DNA from: Anodontia alba
Lineage: Eukaryota > Mollusca > Bivalvia > Lucinida > Lucinidae
Assembly (NCBI GenBank): GCA_964016985.1
Contig: OZ024826.1
Span: 67,796,768 to 67,860,767 of the forward strand
Reading direction: 5' to 3'
DNA: 64,000 nucleotides
The position numbers were made by a program, and so were the translations under genes. This document shows positions 34,332-46,128 of the stretch, piece after piece; the first letter of the stretch is position 1, and each line of letters opens with the position of its first letter. The notes beneath the pieces are model-generated. The model worked only from the letters and a program-made list of their open reading frames with translations. It was not told the DNA's origin and searched no databases.

Positions 34332-34539
34332 CCAGGGTCATGCAAAAAGTTCTGTCACTAATAGGCTTCCTTAGTTTTATCCCAGGTATATTTTAAAATG
34401 CTTCATTGCACTTGAATGGTGTGTTGAATAGCTAACGATACCCATTTCTTTCGCGCAAATTGCTTTCCAACTGACCGAGATTTCAAATTGAAATAGATGC
34501 AGTCATATACACTGACCAATTTACTTATTACATTGGAAC

Positions 34540-35927
34540 ATGGACCAGAAGACTGAAATTCGTAGCTATATTAAATGCCGCATTAGGCTTAATATAGATT
34601 CAAAGCAGATATTTACTGAATTGTGTGGTATCAGACCATTTCAATGCTCACAGTTTTTAGGTGGGTTAAAGCTTTTAAAGCTGGGAAATTTTCTGTTGAC
34701 TATGATACCCGTCCTGGAAGGCCTAAAACCTCTGTTACCAAGGCTAACATCACTGCTGTAAAGATTGTGGTCAAATAGGATGCGCGATTGTCTGTCAAAG
34801 ATATAGCTAGTTGTACTTGCATATCAGAAGGCAGTGTGCAAACAATTCTGAAAAAGCGTTTGGACATGAGAAAGGTTTGTGCTAGGTGGTTACCTTATTT
34901 GCTCATTGAGGAGCAAAAGACACAACGCCTTAAATGTGCCTGGGAACTTTTGAAAACATACAAAGGCTGTAATAGTCGGGTTATTTCTAACTTGCAAATA
35001 GGTGATGAAACCTGGGTGCACACGTTTGAGCCACAAAGAAGAGCAGATAAATAGCAATGGAAGCAAAAAGATAAAAAACGCCCATGTATTGCCAAGAGAA
35101 CCATAAGTTCAAAAAAGATGTTGTATGCAATTTTCTTTAATTCAAGTGGGCCAGTCGTTCAAGTGCCTTGTCCATCTGGCAGATTCTACAAGGGTCACTG
35201 GCAGATTCTACAAGAATTCTGTACTGAAGAAAGTGAAAGAGTTTTACAATAAGAAATGACCAAGAAGAGGATGGTCAGGAGTCCACCTTTTACATGACAA
35301 CGCCTCTTCTCATAAGTGTGAGGGTGAAGTTAGCTAGCTGTAAAAGTGCTTTAAATCCCCCGGTGGTTTGCTCTACCGACCGTTCTAAGGCGGTGGTCCC
35401 AGTGTTAGTCTTACTCTTTGATGCTTTGTGGTTTATTCTACGAGGCGATTTGTTGTATGTCTTTCCGTGTGTCATTTTGTTCTTGTGTTTTTCAGTCCTT
35501 TTAGTATTGCGATTACCTCGCTTGGGGAAGAGAGAGCTAATCTTAGTGCTTTTCGTACGTTTGTTCGGTTTGTGCTTGTTTAGATTTGTCGGTTTCCTCT
35601 TCCTCTTGGGGTCTGGGAAGGGCTGCGGTTTGTGATTGTGGCACTCCCTGGACTTTTCTCTTACCTTTTTTGGCTTCTGAAAAGGTGAAAGTTTTAAACC
35701 ATCCACCTTATTCACCTGACCGGAGTCCCTGTGACTTCTTTTTATTTCCAAGGCTTAAGAAAATGCTTTCTGGAAATAAGTATATGTCTAGAAGTTCTCT
35801 TGGCAGCGCTATTTATCAGTGTCTCTAACAGATACCAAAAGAAGAATATTTATCTACTTTTCGCGACTGGGTAAAAAGGTTACAAAAATGTGTTTCAGTA
35901 AAGGGGGAATACTTTGAAGGTTTGTAA
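34540..35927 (+). pseudogene. mariner transposase, copy A (broken)
   Basis: A DD34D transposase cuts and pastes the element. From ATG at 34540 the N-terminal helix-turn-helix region can be followed across a frame change near 34640. A TAG lies near 34777, followed by LSVKDIASCTCISEGSVQTI. The motif GDETWVH supplies the first Asp (about 35000). A further stop follows near 35052. The second Asp (HDNAS, about 35295) is separated from the third (SPCDFF, about 35730) by the inserted repeat at 35322-35668. No functional product is possible. Confidence 0.82.
35322..35668 (+). repeat. Unclassified dispersed repeat, about 350 bp, copy 2
   Basis: It interrupts transposase copy A between the catalytic HDNAS and YSPD motifs; mariner copy B lacks it. 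It shares both ends (GGTGAAGTT and the complement of GTAAGAGAAAAG) with the copy at 32757-33130. Host bases at the junction appear replaced, and no clear target duplication is seen. Confidence 0.68.
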
Positions 35928-36002
35928 TAAAAATATGTTTGATAAAACGTAGCACTGAAGTAATCCGAACTCAGTGACAAAACTTTTTGCAGGACCCTTG
36001 TA

Positions 36003-36452
36003 CTAGTCCAGTTATTACAGATCACGTCAATAAATAACCTGGAACAAAAAGAACAAGTAAAATATTTGAATTATTATGGACAACTTCCGAACACAACAAT
36101 GGTGCAGATGAATACGAGAGTCGCGAAATCGACAATCAAATTAAACAAGATATTGAAAAACGTTTAATGAAAATAATAAAATCTTCCGTGAAAGGAATGA
36201 GAAAGGAACATAAGAAAACAGGAACTAAGAAAATAGACCTGAGAAAAGAAATTTAGATTTTTATCACCTGGTAAAAATTTCCTGTTTATTTTCTTTGTTC
36301 TACAGACAGGTGATCAAGAGAGCACGACATCACACAAGGGACCTTCTGGATTAAGACTTTTTAAGACGAATGAACTGTTGTTTTTCCTGTGAAAGGTTTG
36401 AAATACAGAATAGAATAGCACATTATCTATAGGTTAATGTATTGTGCAGTTA
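36003..36452. other. Spacer between mariner copies: short charged open stretch and AT-rich repeat fragment
   Basis: 36038-36256 is an open, highly charged stretch of 72 codons without ATG at its start, ending LRKEI-stop. It has no recognised relatives and may be chance. 36281-36450 matches, in reverse, the left-end module of the AT-rich repeat. Confidence 0.45.
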
Positions 36453-36525
36453 CGAGGGTCCTGCAAAAAGTTTTGTCACTGGATTCGGATTATTTCAGTG
36501 CTACGTTTTATCAAACATATTTTTA

Positions 36526-37590
36526 TTACAAACCTTCAAAGTATTCCCCCTTTACTGAAACACATTTTTGTAACCTTTTTACCCAGTCGAGAAAAACAGA
36601 TAAATATTTTTCTTTTGGTATCTGCTGGAGACACTGATAAATAGCGCTGCCAAGAGAACTTCTAGACGTATACTTATTTCCAGAAAGCATTTTATTAAGC
36701 CTTGGAAATAAAAAGAAGTCACGGGGACTCAGGTCAGGTGAATAAGGTGGATGGTTTAAAACTTTCACCTTTTCAAAAGCCAAAAAAGACTTAACCACCT
36801 CACACTTACGAGAGGAGGCGTTGTCATGTAAAAAGTGGACTCCTGACCATCCTTTGCTTGGTCGTTTCTTATTGTAAAACTCTTTCACTTTTTTCAGTAC
36901 AGAATTCTTGTAGAATCGGCCAGTGACTGTATGACCAGATGGACAAGGCACTTGAACGACTGGCCCACTTGAATTAAAGAAAATTGTGTACAACATCTTT
37001 TTCGAACTTATGGTTCTCTAGGCAATACATGGGCATTTTTTATCTTTTCGCTTCCATTGCTTATTATCAGCCCTTCTTTGTGGCTAAAACATGTGCACCC
37101 AGGTTTCATCACCTGTTAGCAAGTTAGAAATAACCTGACTATTACAGCCTTTGTATGTTTTCAAAGTTCCCAGGCACATTTAAGGCGTTGTGTCTTCTGC
37201 TCCTCAGTAAGCAAATGAGGTACCCACCTAGCGCAAACCTTTCTCATGTCCAAACGCTTTTTCAGAATTGTTTGCACACTGCTTTCTGATATGCCAGTAC
37301 AACTAGCTATATCTTTGACAGACAATCGCACATCCTGTTCGACCACAATCTTTAAAGCAGCGATGCTAGCCTTGGTAGAGGGTTTTAAGCCTTCCAGGAC
37401 GGGTATCATCTTCAACAGAAAATTACCCAGCTTTAAAAGCTTTAACCCACCTAAAAACTGTGCGCACTGAAATGGTCTGAGGTCCATATATACCACACAA
37501 TTCATTAAATATCTGCTTTGAATCTATATTAAGCCTAATACGGCATTTAATACAGCCATGAATTTCAGTCTTCTGGTCTATGTTCCAATG
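36526..37590 (-). pseudogene. mariner transposase, copy B (frameshifted)
   Basis: Two long frames cover most of the protein. The N-terminal piece (37505 to 37161) has the second DNA-binding helix-turn-helix with LSVKDIASCTGISESSVQTI. The C-terminal piece (36996 to 36526) has FLHDNASSRK and YSPDLSPRDFFLFP. The two Asp residues are separated by exactly 34 residues, as in DD34D mariners. The first Asp, in TGDETWVH near 37100, lies between the pieces. Loss of one T near 37161, compared with copy A, explains the main frameshift. The first codons near 37590-37505 are in another frame. Confidence 0.85.
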
Positions 37591-37726
37591 TAACAAGTAA
37601 ATTGGTCAGTGTATATGACTGCATCTATTTCAATTTGAAATAACTCGGTCATTCGGAAAGCAATTTGCACAAAATAAACGGGTATCGTTAGCTATTCAAC
37701 ACACTATTCAAGTGCAGTGAAGCATT

Positions 37727-38026
37727 TTAAACTAGACCATGAAGTGAGCATATGCTCACTAATACCCCCCGCCATGGCCATCAGTATAGCCAGAACAACA
37801 AAGGGAAATAACTCTAAGGGACCTGGCCCCATGGCCCTTATTTTCTTTCCCACAATACAACTAGTCATACTTGTCATGTATACAAAATTTCAAGTTTCTA
37901 GGTAAAGTAGTTCCTGAGATATCTTTGACACAAAATAAATGTTAACAGACTGACTGACTGACAGACACACAGAAAAGACAAAAACTATATACCCCCATTG
38001 CATACTTCGTATGCTGGGGGTATAAA
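37727..38026. mobile_element. HINE-like insertion with CATACTTCGTATG-type end
   Basis: It is absent from mariner copy A, where GCATTTTAAAATATACCTGG-like text is continuous. The right end has GCATACTTCGTATGC followed by TGGGGGTATA. A GACTGACTGACAGAC tract precedes it. It is a short relative of 29178-31032. Confidence 0.75.
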
Positions 38027-38101
38027 TATACATGGGATAAAACCAAGAAAGCTTGTTAGTGACAGGATTTTGTGTACGACCCTCGTAAAAATTCCTTTTT
38101 G

Positions 38102-38432
38102 TAAGGATTAAGTTATTAATCCAATATTAATGTGGACGGAAATGCTAGTCTTGGCCATGCATGCTTCACGTGATCTAGTCATCTGTCCTCCTTATGTAAG
38201 TAGATCACGCATTGCCCCATGTGATATCTGATGCTCCTGTCTGTGGACCAGTCCACTTGATAGGGATCTTGGACTGGTCCATTTCTTTTGTCTGTAACCT
38301 TGGTGACGCTTAGATTAGCCAATCAGATTTCAGCATTGATATTGGCGCCACAGATCCGATAACCACCCCAGCATCAGTTCAGTTTTATGCAAGCTGCTAG
38401 CAGCATCAATTTTAACTAAATATTTGTTTCTC
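38102..38432 (+). repeat. Ngaro-2 terminal repeat A1
   Basis: It matches 45626-45958, from TAAGGATTAA to TTTGTTTCTC, at high identity. The next 330 bp is leader sequence. It holds an ATG frame at 38578 of 63 codons with one internal TAG at 38641; its final TGA overlaps the gag ATG as ATGA at 38766-38769. Confidence 0.88.
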
Positions 38433-38765
38433 CTCGTGAAAAAATAGATTAATTACAATTAGTATAAAGTGGAACTTTATTTCATCATTTGGGACACAAA
38501 ATTACGTCATGGAAATGACTGTGGAATAGTGAAGATACTGGCATAGATCTAAATCTAGTTTTCAAATTTTCGCCAATATGGGGCCGGACATGTCACACAT
38601 GGAAGTCAAGATCGTGAGAGGAGTGTTTAATCTTCCGGCATAGCTAATTCAGAATGTAACTAAAACTGCCTATTTGCTACAAGAAGACTCGGAAAGTGAA
38701 GATCCGCGATTTCTGGACTGTAGCGCATTCTGTTACGAGGAGGACTGTTTTTTTGCGGGAATGTC

Positions 38766-39425
38766 ATGAAAACAGAAGTGAATAAAGGCTGTTTAGACCA
38801 GCACCTTAACCAAGAAGTATTCTATGGAAGTGGCTTAATTTTATCCATAAAACTGTCGGGAAATGATGAAGCAGTCGTCGGAGAGAATGTTATCGAAATC
38901 AGAACTCTCTATGATGAAGAGATCGTCATTAATTGGGTGACACAGAAGAAAATTTCGAAGGACACTATAGACAAGTTATTCAAGGAGGGCTTCACCTCAA
39001 TGGAAGCCATGCTACTTCTTGAAGACGAAGATATCAGTCGAACCAAGATTCCGAGAGTGCAGCAAAAGTTAATTTTGGCAGCCATTCAAAAGCTATTAAA
39101 GTTGATGATGCAGTGCGCAGACTAATCTGCACATGTGCATACCAGCATGGGTGGTGACGTCACACAGGAGGACTCCCTCAGATCGCGCGAGACGAGACTT
39201 CCCCAAGATCCAAATGACAGCCAATCAACTCGCACGGGAAACAACGCAGAAACTTCCGGAAATGGCAGCGCCCAGCGACCAACAAACAGTGGGGACACTT
39301 TCACGATTTTGCTGAACAATTTGCAAACGGGACAATTGTTGGTTCAAAATAACAATGTGGCAAGCAACCAGGACAATATTCTTAGTGGATTATCTGTCTC
39401 AGGGTGTGGATTAAATGAGAACTAG
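38766..39425 (+). pseudogene. Gag-like N-terminal region with SAM-like domain, Ngaro-2
   Basis: From ATG at 38766, residues 55-119 include EEIVINWVTQKKISKDTIDK, then KEGFTSMEAMLLLEDEDI and a PRVQQKLILAAIQKL helix. The spacing resembles a sterile alpha motif, which mediates protein oligomerisation. The frame stops at 39125. A second frame (39135-39425) carries a polar low-complexity region like that of Ngaro-1. The order SAM-like segment then polar linker is conserved between the two elements. The domain identity is a pattern-based inference. Confidence 0.62.
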
Positions 39426-39539
39426 AACAATCTACTGCTCAATCAGTCAGCATTGTCACAGTCACAATTGTGGAAAGATCCACAGATCTTCCTAGAATCT
39501 GCTGCCTCCACACACTATGATTAATGTGACTTTATTTCG

Positions 39540-40171
39540 AATCAGGTCGAAGAGGAGATTATAGTGGGGAGTAATGGGGCCCATCAGGTAGTGTTAAGTC
39601 TGGTCCTCATAAGCCAAAGTTGGAAAACATAACTCTGGCTCAGTGATCAGTTGCCAACTTAGCCGTTTTATATAAGTTAGTTACTGAATCCAAACTTCAT
39701 GCCGGTAACATTCTGGATTACCTGTCATCACAACTAGTGTGTCAACTGGTGCAGCGCTACACCCTCATTTCAGTCCTGATGTATGACAGGGAATACAGAC
39801 AGTTACAAGCTAGGCAGGGGTTTAGATGGGGTACTGATGTACCTCATTTCCATTCCATTCACTTGCAACCCAGAATAGTCTGACAGTCTCATGTGGCACT
39901 GCCGAGGGGGAGTACAGGAACCCAAAAGAACACTGCAGGCCCTGCTCAAAATTTGACTCCGGTGATTTGTAAGCTGTTTAATGGCAAAACTGGGTGTCAT
40001 TACAAGGAGTCCATCAATGTTCGCATTCAGGTTGCCACCAGTATCATTCCACTCAGGCTCACAACCAATCAAATAAGAGCTGTTGCAGGACAGCGTAGCT
40101 CACCTGCTGGGCACATTTTGCATTGTACCATTTTTATCATTCAGAAATCAATGACCAAGGTTTCGTTCTAA
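39540..40171 (+). pseudogene. Gag core and zinc-knuckle region, Ngaro-2
   Basis: Fragments in several frames align with 9140-9640: YDREY-like text near 39780, GFRWGTDV near 39810-39840, and VICKLFNGKTGCHY near 39960-40000, the start of a CCCH finger. Many indels are present. Confidence 0.55.
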
Positions 40172-42830
40172 GGCAAAATTCACTGAACTGTGAAATATAG
40201 GTCACACTGACCTAGATATATTTTTAGGTCAATCATCGGGTCACATGAAACTTATAATCCAGGTAAAACATTTCTCCATCAAATAATCTAGTTATCTGGC
40301 AAAGTCACTGAACCATGAAATACATTACACATTGGTGCAGATATAGTTTGAGGTCACTCTTCAGGTCAAATGAAACTAATATCCATGGTATGACATTTCT
40401 CCATCAATTAGTCTTTGAGATACAAGACAAAATCACTGGATCATGAAATATAGGTCACATTGGCATACATAAATTTTGGGGTCACTATTTGTGTCACATG
40501 AAACTACTAGCCAAGGAATGACATTTCTCTATCAAATAGTCTTTGAGATGTAAGGTAAAATCCAGGACTGTGAAATGTAGGTCACAATGACCTACATATA
40601 TTTTCAGGTTACTCTTAGTGTCACGTAGAACCAATATTCATGGTATGATATTCCTCCATCAAATAGTCTTTGAAACATAAGAAAAATCACTGGACCATGA
40701 AATACAGGTCACACTGACATGCATATATTTTGAGGTCAGCCTTTGTGTCACATGGAACTACTATCCAAGGTATGACTTTTCTCTTATCAAATAGTCATCA
40801 AGATATAAGGCATAATCACTGGACCATGAAATATAGGTCAAATTGACCTTTTTTTTGAGGTCACTCTTAGTTCAACATGAAACTAATATCCAAGGTATGA
40901 CATTTCTCTTATTAAATAGTCATCGAGATATAAGGCATAATCACTGCACAATGAAATATGGGTCACATCGAAGTCACTCTTCATATCTAAATGGAACTAA
41001 AATCTAAGGTATGACATTTCTCTATCAAAATATCTTCGAGTTATAAGGCATAAGCACTGGTCCATGAAATATAGATCACACTGACCTACATATATTTTGA
41101 GGTCACTCTTTGTGTCACATGGAACTAATATCCAAGGTATGACATTTCTCTATCAAATAGTCTTCAAGATATAAGGCATAATCACTGAACCATGAAATAT
41201 AGGTCACACTGACCTACATATATTTTGAGGTCACTCTTCGTGTCACATGAAACTATTATCCAAGGTATGACATTTCTCTATCAAAAAGTCTTCGAGATAT
41301 AAGGCATAATCACTGGACCATGAAATATAGGTCACACTGACCTACATATATTTGAGGTCACTATTCGTGTCACATGGAACTAATATCCAAGGTATGACAT
41401 TTCTCTATCAAATAGTCTTCAAGATACAAGGCATAATCACTGGATCATATAATATAGGTGACATTGACCTTCACATATTTTGAGGTCACTATTAGTGTCA
41501 CATGGAACTTATACCTAAGGTATGACATTTCTCTATCAAACAGTCTTTGAGTTATAAGGCATAATCAATGGATCATGAAATATACATTGACCTACATATA
41601 TTTTGAGGTCACTCATCGTGTCACATGGAATTAATATCCAAGCTATGACATTACTCTTATCAAATAGTCATCAAGATATAAGGCATAATCACTGGACCAT
41701 GAAATATAGGTCAAACTGACCTACATATATTATGAGGTCCTTCTTCGTGTCACATGAAACTAAAATCCAAGGTATGACATTTCCCTAACAAATAGTCTTC
41801 GAGTTATAAGGCATAATCACTGGACCATGAAACATTGACCTACATATATACTGAGGCCACTCTTCGTGTCACATGGAACTAATAACCAAGGCATGACATT
41901 TCTCTATCAAATAGTCTTCGAGATATAAGGCACAATTACTAGACCATGAAATATAGGTCAAATTGACCTATATATTTTGAGGTCATTCTTAGTGTCACAT
42001 GAAACTAATATCCAAGGTATGACATTTCTCTATCAAATAGTCTTCGAGATATGAGGCATAATAACTGGACCATGAAATATATTACATACTGACCTAATTA
42101 TATATCAAATAGTCTTTGAGATATAAGGCATAATTACTGGACCATGGAATATAGGTCAAATTGACCTATATATATTTTGAGGTAACACTTAGTGTCACAT
42201 GAAACTAATATCCAAGGTATGACATTTCTCCATCTAACAGTCTTAGAGATGTAAGGCAAAATCACCTGACCATGAAATAAAGGTCACTGGACTGTGAAAC
42301 GTAGCTCATCATGACCTTCACCCAATGACACTTAAAGCAATGTCAAAAGGTTGACTGATGTATTACCTAGAATGTGTTTACAATGCTAGCATAACAGAAA
42401 TGCACTTAACACTTTACAAGAGGTGTCTTGGATTTGAACCCTAGCCCCACCCCAGGGCAGGAACCCAGGGGCCAAGACCTAAGATCACTTAGACCACCCT
42501 TCCAGGCACCAATGTTCCGAATATGAATGCTTGTTGACAACTTACTACTAAGATATAAGCATATGAAAAACTTAAAGACAGCAATAGAGCATTTTACAAA
42601 ATGTCCTAGATTTTGACCCCTAGCCCCACCCTGGTGTCTGTTCTCATGGAATTGCAGAAGACCGTCCCAGGCACCAATGTTCCAAATATGAATGCTTTGT
42701 GTTGAATGACTGTAGAGATCTAAGCATTTGAAAAACTTTATCGCAGTGTGACGGGAATGGGAACGCAGCCAACCGGGGTGACTACAATAGCTCTCCTTGT
42801 ACTTTGTAAAGGCGAGCTAAAAACTAAAAG
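40172..42830. repeat. Tandem array, about 127-bp units, with HINE-type right end
   Basis: Units with GAGGTCACTCTTCGTGTCAC recur about every 127-128 bp (41101, 41229, 41356). From about 42300 the text changes, and it ends in CTTTGTAAAGGCGAGCTA at about 42822, which resembles a HINE right end. No clear left end was seen. It lies between gag and RT of Ngaro-2 and holds no gene. Confidence 0.7.
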
Positions 42831-42884
42831 TAGAGACTGATAGCCCTTATACAGGTTTTGCCCTCTGTTTTTCTGCCTGGGAAG

Positions 42885-44260
42885 AAGAACTAAGCAATGA
42901 CATTGACTTTATTCTTGACGGCATTAAAAACGGATTTGATATAATAGATAAAGATGCTAATCCAACGCCGGTACATTGTGATAAACACAAATCAGCTCAG
43001 CTGGGAAGCCCCCTGTATGCCAGAGCAACTAAGCAAATCCTGCAACTATGAAGTTGTCTCTCACCCCCCTGACATAATATGTCCACTTGGGGTTATTGAG
43101 AAACCTGATGGTGGGGTGAGACTAATTCATGATTGCTCCATGCCTCCTGGGCAGGCTGTAAATGACGGCATCAAAAGTTTGCTCGGGTAGATGATGCAGC
43201 TGCTTTGGTAACAGAGGGCTGAAGTAGATATTCAATCAGCTTAAAGACATGTGCCAATCTCAAAACACAGCCAAAAGGTGACTGGCCTAAAGTGGCAGTT
43301 TAATGGTAAGACAGTTTACCTGCGGGACAAAAAATTTTGTTTTGGTTCTTGAATGGCACCTGGTATATTTCATTGCTTGACTCAGGCAGTTAAACGTATG
43401 CTCAAATAGAAAGGACTGGCTGCAACGGTAGCATATCTTGATGATTTTTTCATTAAAGGTGATTCTTTTTAAGAATGTCTGGATGCATTAAACCTAGTCA
43501 TCAGTTCATTGTGGAAATTGGGCTTCCATATAAATTGGAAAAAGTTGTAGACCCAAGTACACAGATAGTGTTCTTGGGCATTGAAATTGATTCAGTGAAC
43601 ATGTGCATGCTTTTGCCAAATGCTAAGCTTGATCAGATTTGCACCGAACTATCGCTATTTGAAACTCTGAAGCGGACTTTGAAGAAACAATTGCAATCCT
43701 TGCAGGGAAATTAAATTTTTGCACTAGTGAGATCTTTGGCAGCAGAGTTTTTCTTCGCCGTATCACTGATTCAATCAATTTGCTCAAAGGTAATAATGAC
43801 AAAATGAAGCCTACAGCCTATTCGAGCTTACATATCGTGGTGGCAATCCTTTATGTCAACATTTAATAGCAAGTCCATGCTACTGGACAGACAGCATATT
43901 CAGTCTGTATTTACAGACAGTTGCACTCAAGCAGCTGGCGGAATATATCAGGGGGGTTGGTTTTACATTAATTGGGCCTGCTGTATCATCCCTACACATA
44001 AACTCCAAGGAGATTTTGGATGCCTTTCTAGCAGTGTGTCGTTGGGCCCCATACTGGAGAAACTAACGAATCTTCATACACACAGATAATATGACAGCTG
44101 TCTCAGCCATTAATAAGGGGACAAGCAGAAACCCCTTTATTATGAAATGTTTGCGTCAGTTGTTCTTGTTGTCTGCGACATATAATGTTCATGTGACAGC
44201 ACAGTTTTTGGCTGGAATCTCCAATACGGTGGCCGAAGATATTTCTAGACTTCATGAGCC
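42885..44260 (+). pseudogene. Reverse transcriptase - RNase H of Ngaro-2
   Basis: RT fragments include ICPLGVIEKPDGGVRLIHDC (about 43080-43137), VAYLDDFFIKG with the catalytic YLDD (about 43430-43460) and IVFLGIEIDSVN (about 43570). RNase H fragments include SVFTDSC, TDNMTAVSAINKG and ISNTVAEDISRLHEPG. At least four frame changes and several stops separate them; motif A (near 43220) is disrupted. Confidence 0.8.
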
Positions 44261-44401
44261 AGGACGTCTGAGTAGCATGCTCCCATATGTGAAGCAAGTC
44301 CCCTTTCCCGCACACGTCTCAAGACAGTTTTTCTTCTTTCTTTCTTTCTTGCCCGAACCAGGGCATTACTCAAAGATGCACTTGACAGAGATGTTTCACT
44401 T

Positions 44402-45197
44402 TTGAGGTCCCAAACTTTTGCTGAATCAACAGCCAGAACATACCGAAGTCAGCAGTTAGTGTACCTACAGTTTTGTGATGGACTAGGTATTATGCCTGTG
44501 CCAATTTCACACTGCCTTTCTCGCTTCCCGTCTTTTTTTCTCATCAGTACACCAGTACCTAAATGTTGTGCGAATCATGCACCTTGAGGCTGGTTTACCT
44601 AACCCCATGAGCAACTGCTGGTACATCACCTCAATTCTCAAAGGTCTCAGGCGCCACAAAGGAGATAGCACCCAGCAAAAGTTACCTATTACTCCAGACA
44701 TCCTGTTTGGCATCTTATCAGTTCTGGACTTGAACCGCCTTTTCGATGTTGCCTTATGGTCAGTATGTCTGGTGGGATTTTTCTCCTTTTTTAGAAAGCC
44801 AAATCTGCTTATCCCCACCCAGGAGAAATTTGACCCTTCAAAGCATTTTTGTTGCTCAGATGATCAACTCGGAACATGAGGAGCAGTAATTTCAGTAAGA
44901 TGGTCAAAAACGCAGTTTAAGAAGAAAACTTTGTATGTTCCCCTGCCAAGGATAGCTGAATCCCCGTTGCCCTACAACAGCAGCTGCTCTTCTGTTGACC
45001 CTGACCCGACTGCCAGATCTAGTGGTCCAATCCCACTATTTTGCTACCCCTCGCCCAATGGTCCAAAACCAATAACCCATAGCTCATTTGTGACTTGTTT
45101 ACGCAATCTAGGACTAGAACCATCAAAGCAAATATGTGTTATCGAAATTGGCTCTAGCCTGCCTGGTGCAAGTGTTGGATTACCTGGAACTCTCTGA
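44402..45197 (+). pseudogene. Tyrosine recombinase of Ngaro-2, catalytic end lost
   Basis: The N-terminal part has ESTARTYRSQQLVYLQFCDG. The middle has MHLEAGLPNPMSNCWYITSI, LPITPDILFGILSVL and VGFFSFFRKPNLL (first Arg), then VRWSKT (Lys). After about 45130 the H-x-x-R block seen in Ngaro-1 is no longer recognisable, and no nucleophile Tyr motif follows, so the catalytic end is lost. Frames shift near 44560 and 44880. Confidence 0.8.
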
Positions 45198-45432
45198 ATA
45201 GAATTTACATAGGGTCGGGTTGAGAGCCTAATTTCCTTAAAGGAGTTAGTTATGCGCATGTCGAATTCTAATGAACACAATTATAATCTGCTGTTGGGGC
45301 ATGTACAGTATCAATTCATGCATGTTGCTTGTATTTCTTTATGGTTTTCTTCTTTACATGTTTATTCAAATGTATTGTTTGTGGGTTGCTATTAGCGGTT
45401 TGCACTCTACCACTACCTGGGTTTGGGGGTTT

Positions 45433-45610
45433 TGGAGATCATTTCATGACATAAAACCAGTATATTATCAAGCATTGTTAAATGTATTTATTATATGCAG
45501 TTCATAAATTCACATATCTTGCTGGCTTATGCAATAAATGGTCTACAGGTCCCAAACCCAGTCTTCATTATTATTGCTTCTCCTGTGGTCTTCAATGAGC
45601 CCTTGTGGTA
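45433..45610 (+). repeat. Ngaro-2 internal repeat B1
   Basis: It matches 47730-47909 from TGGAGATCATTTCATGACAT to CCCTTGTGGT. 45198-45432 before it holds no gene. Confidence 0.87.
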
Positions 45611-45625
45611 AGTCAGAATTAATGT

Positions 45626-45958
45626 AAGGATTAAATTATTAATCCAATATTAATGTGGACAGAAATGCTAGTCTTGGTCATGCATGCTTCATGTGATCTA
45701 GTCACCTGTCCTCCTTATGTAAGTAGATCACGCATGGCCCCATGTGATGTCTGATGCGCCTGTCTGTGGACCAGTCCACTTGATAGGGATCTTCTTATAC
45801 TGGTCCATTCCTTTTGTCTGTAACCTTGGTGATGCTTAGATTAGCCAATCAGGTTTCAGCACTGATATTGGCGCCACAGATCCGACAACCGCCCCAGTAT
45901 CAGTTCAGTTTTATGCAAGCTGCTAGCAGCATCAATTTTAGCTAAATATTTGTTTCTC
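45626..45958 (+). repeat. Ngaro-2 repeat A2
   Basis: Second copy of A1, 15 bp after B1. Confidence 0.88.
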
Positions 45959-46128
45959 GACCACCCACCCATGTATTAGCTTTGTTGTTTCTTTTCTTAT
46001 TATATGTAGTTTTGTGTTACTGATAGATTAGTCAAGTGGACCATTTATGATAAATATGGCATAATCTGGCTTATTACTGGCTACTTTGTGATAATGACAT
46101 GGACACCTTATTGCTTCTACGCATTAGT

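Larger units (their letters stand above)
34332..36000 (+). mobile_element. mariner transposon, copy A
   Basis: Terminal inverted repeats contain GGGTCATGCAAAAAGTTCTG on the left and the complement of AAGGGTCCTGCAAAAAGTTT on the right, with TA at 34330-34331 and 36001-36002. The transposase gene inside is broken and carries an inserted 350-bp repeat. It is inverted relative to copy B. Confidence 0.85.
36453..38085 (-). mobile_element. mariner transposon, copy B
   Basis: Ends read CGAGGGTCCTGCAAAAAG and the complement of ACGACCCTCG. TA duplication lies at 36451-36452 and 38086-38087. It sits inside a fragment of the AT-rich repeat and carries a HINE-like insertion at 37727-38026. Ngaro-2 begins only about 15 bp beyond it. 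Confidence 0.88.

Noticed and set aside
35290..35751. 153-codon minus-strand frame rich in Lys and Pro
   Set aside because: It crosses the junctions of a 350-bp repeat inserted in mariner copy A and continues antisense to the transposase; the other copy of the repeat has a different frame context.
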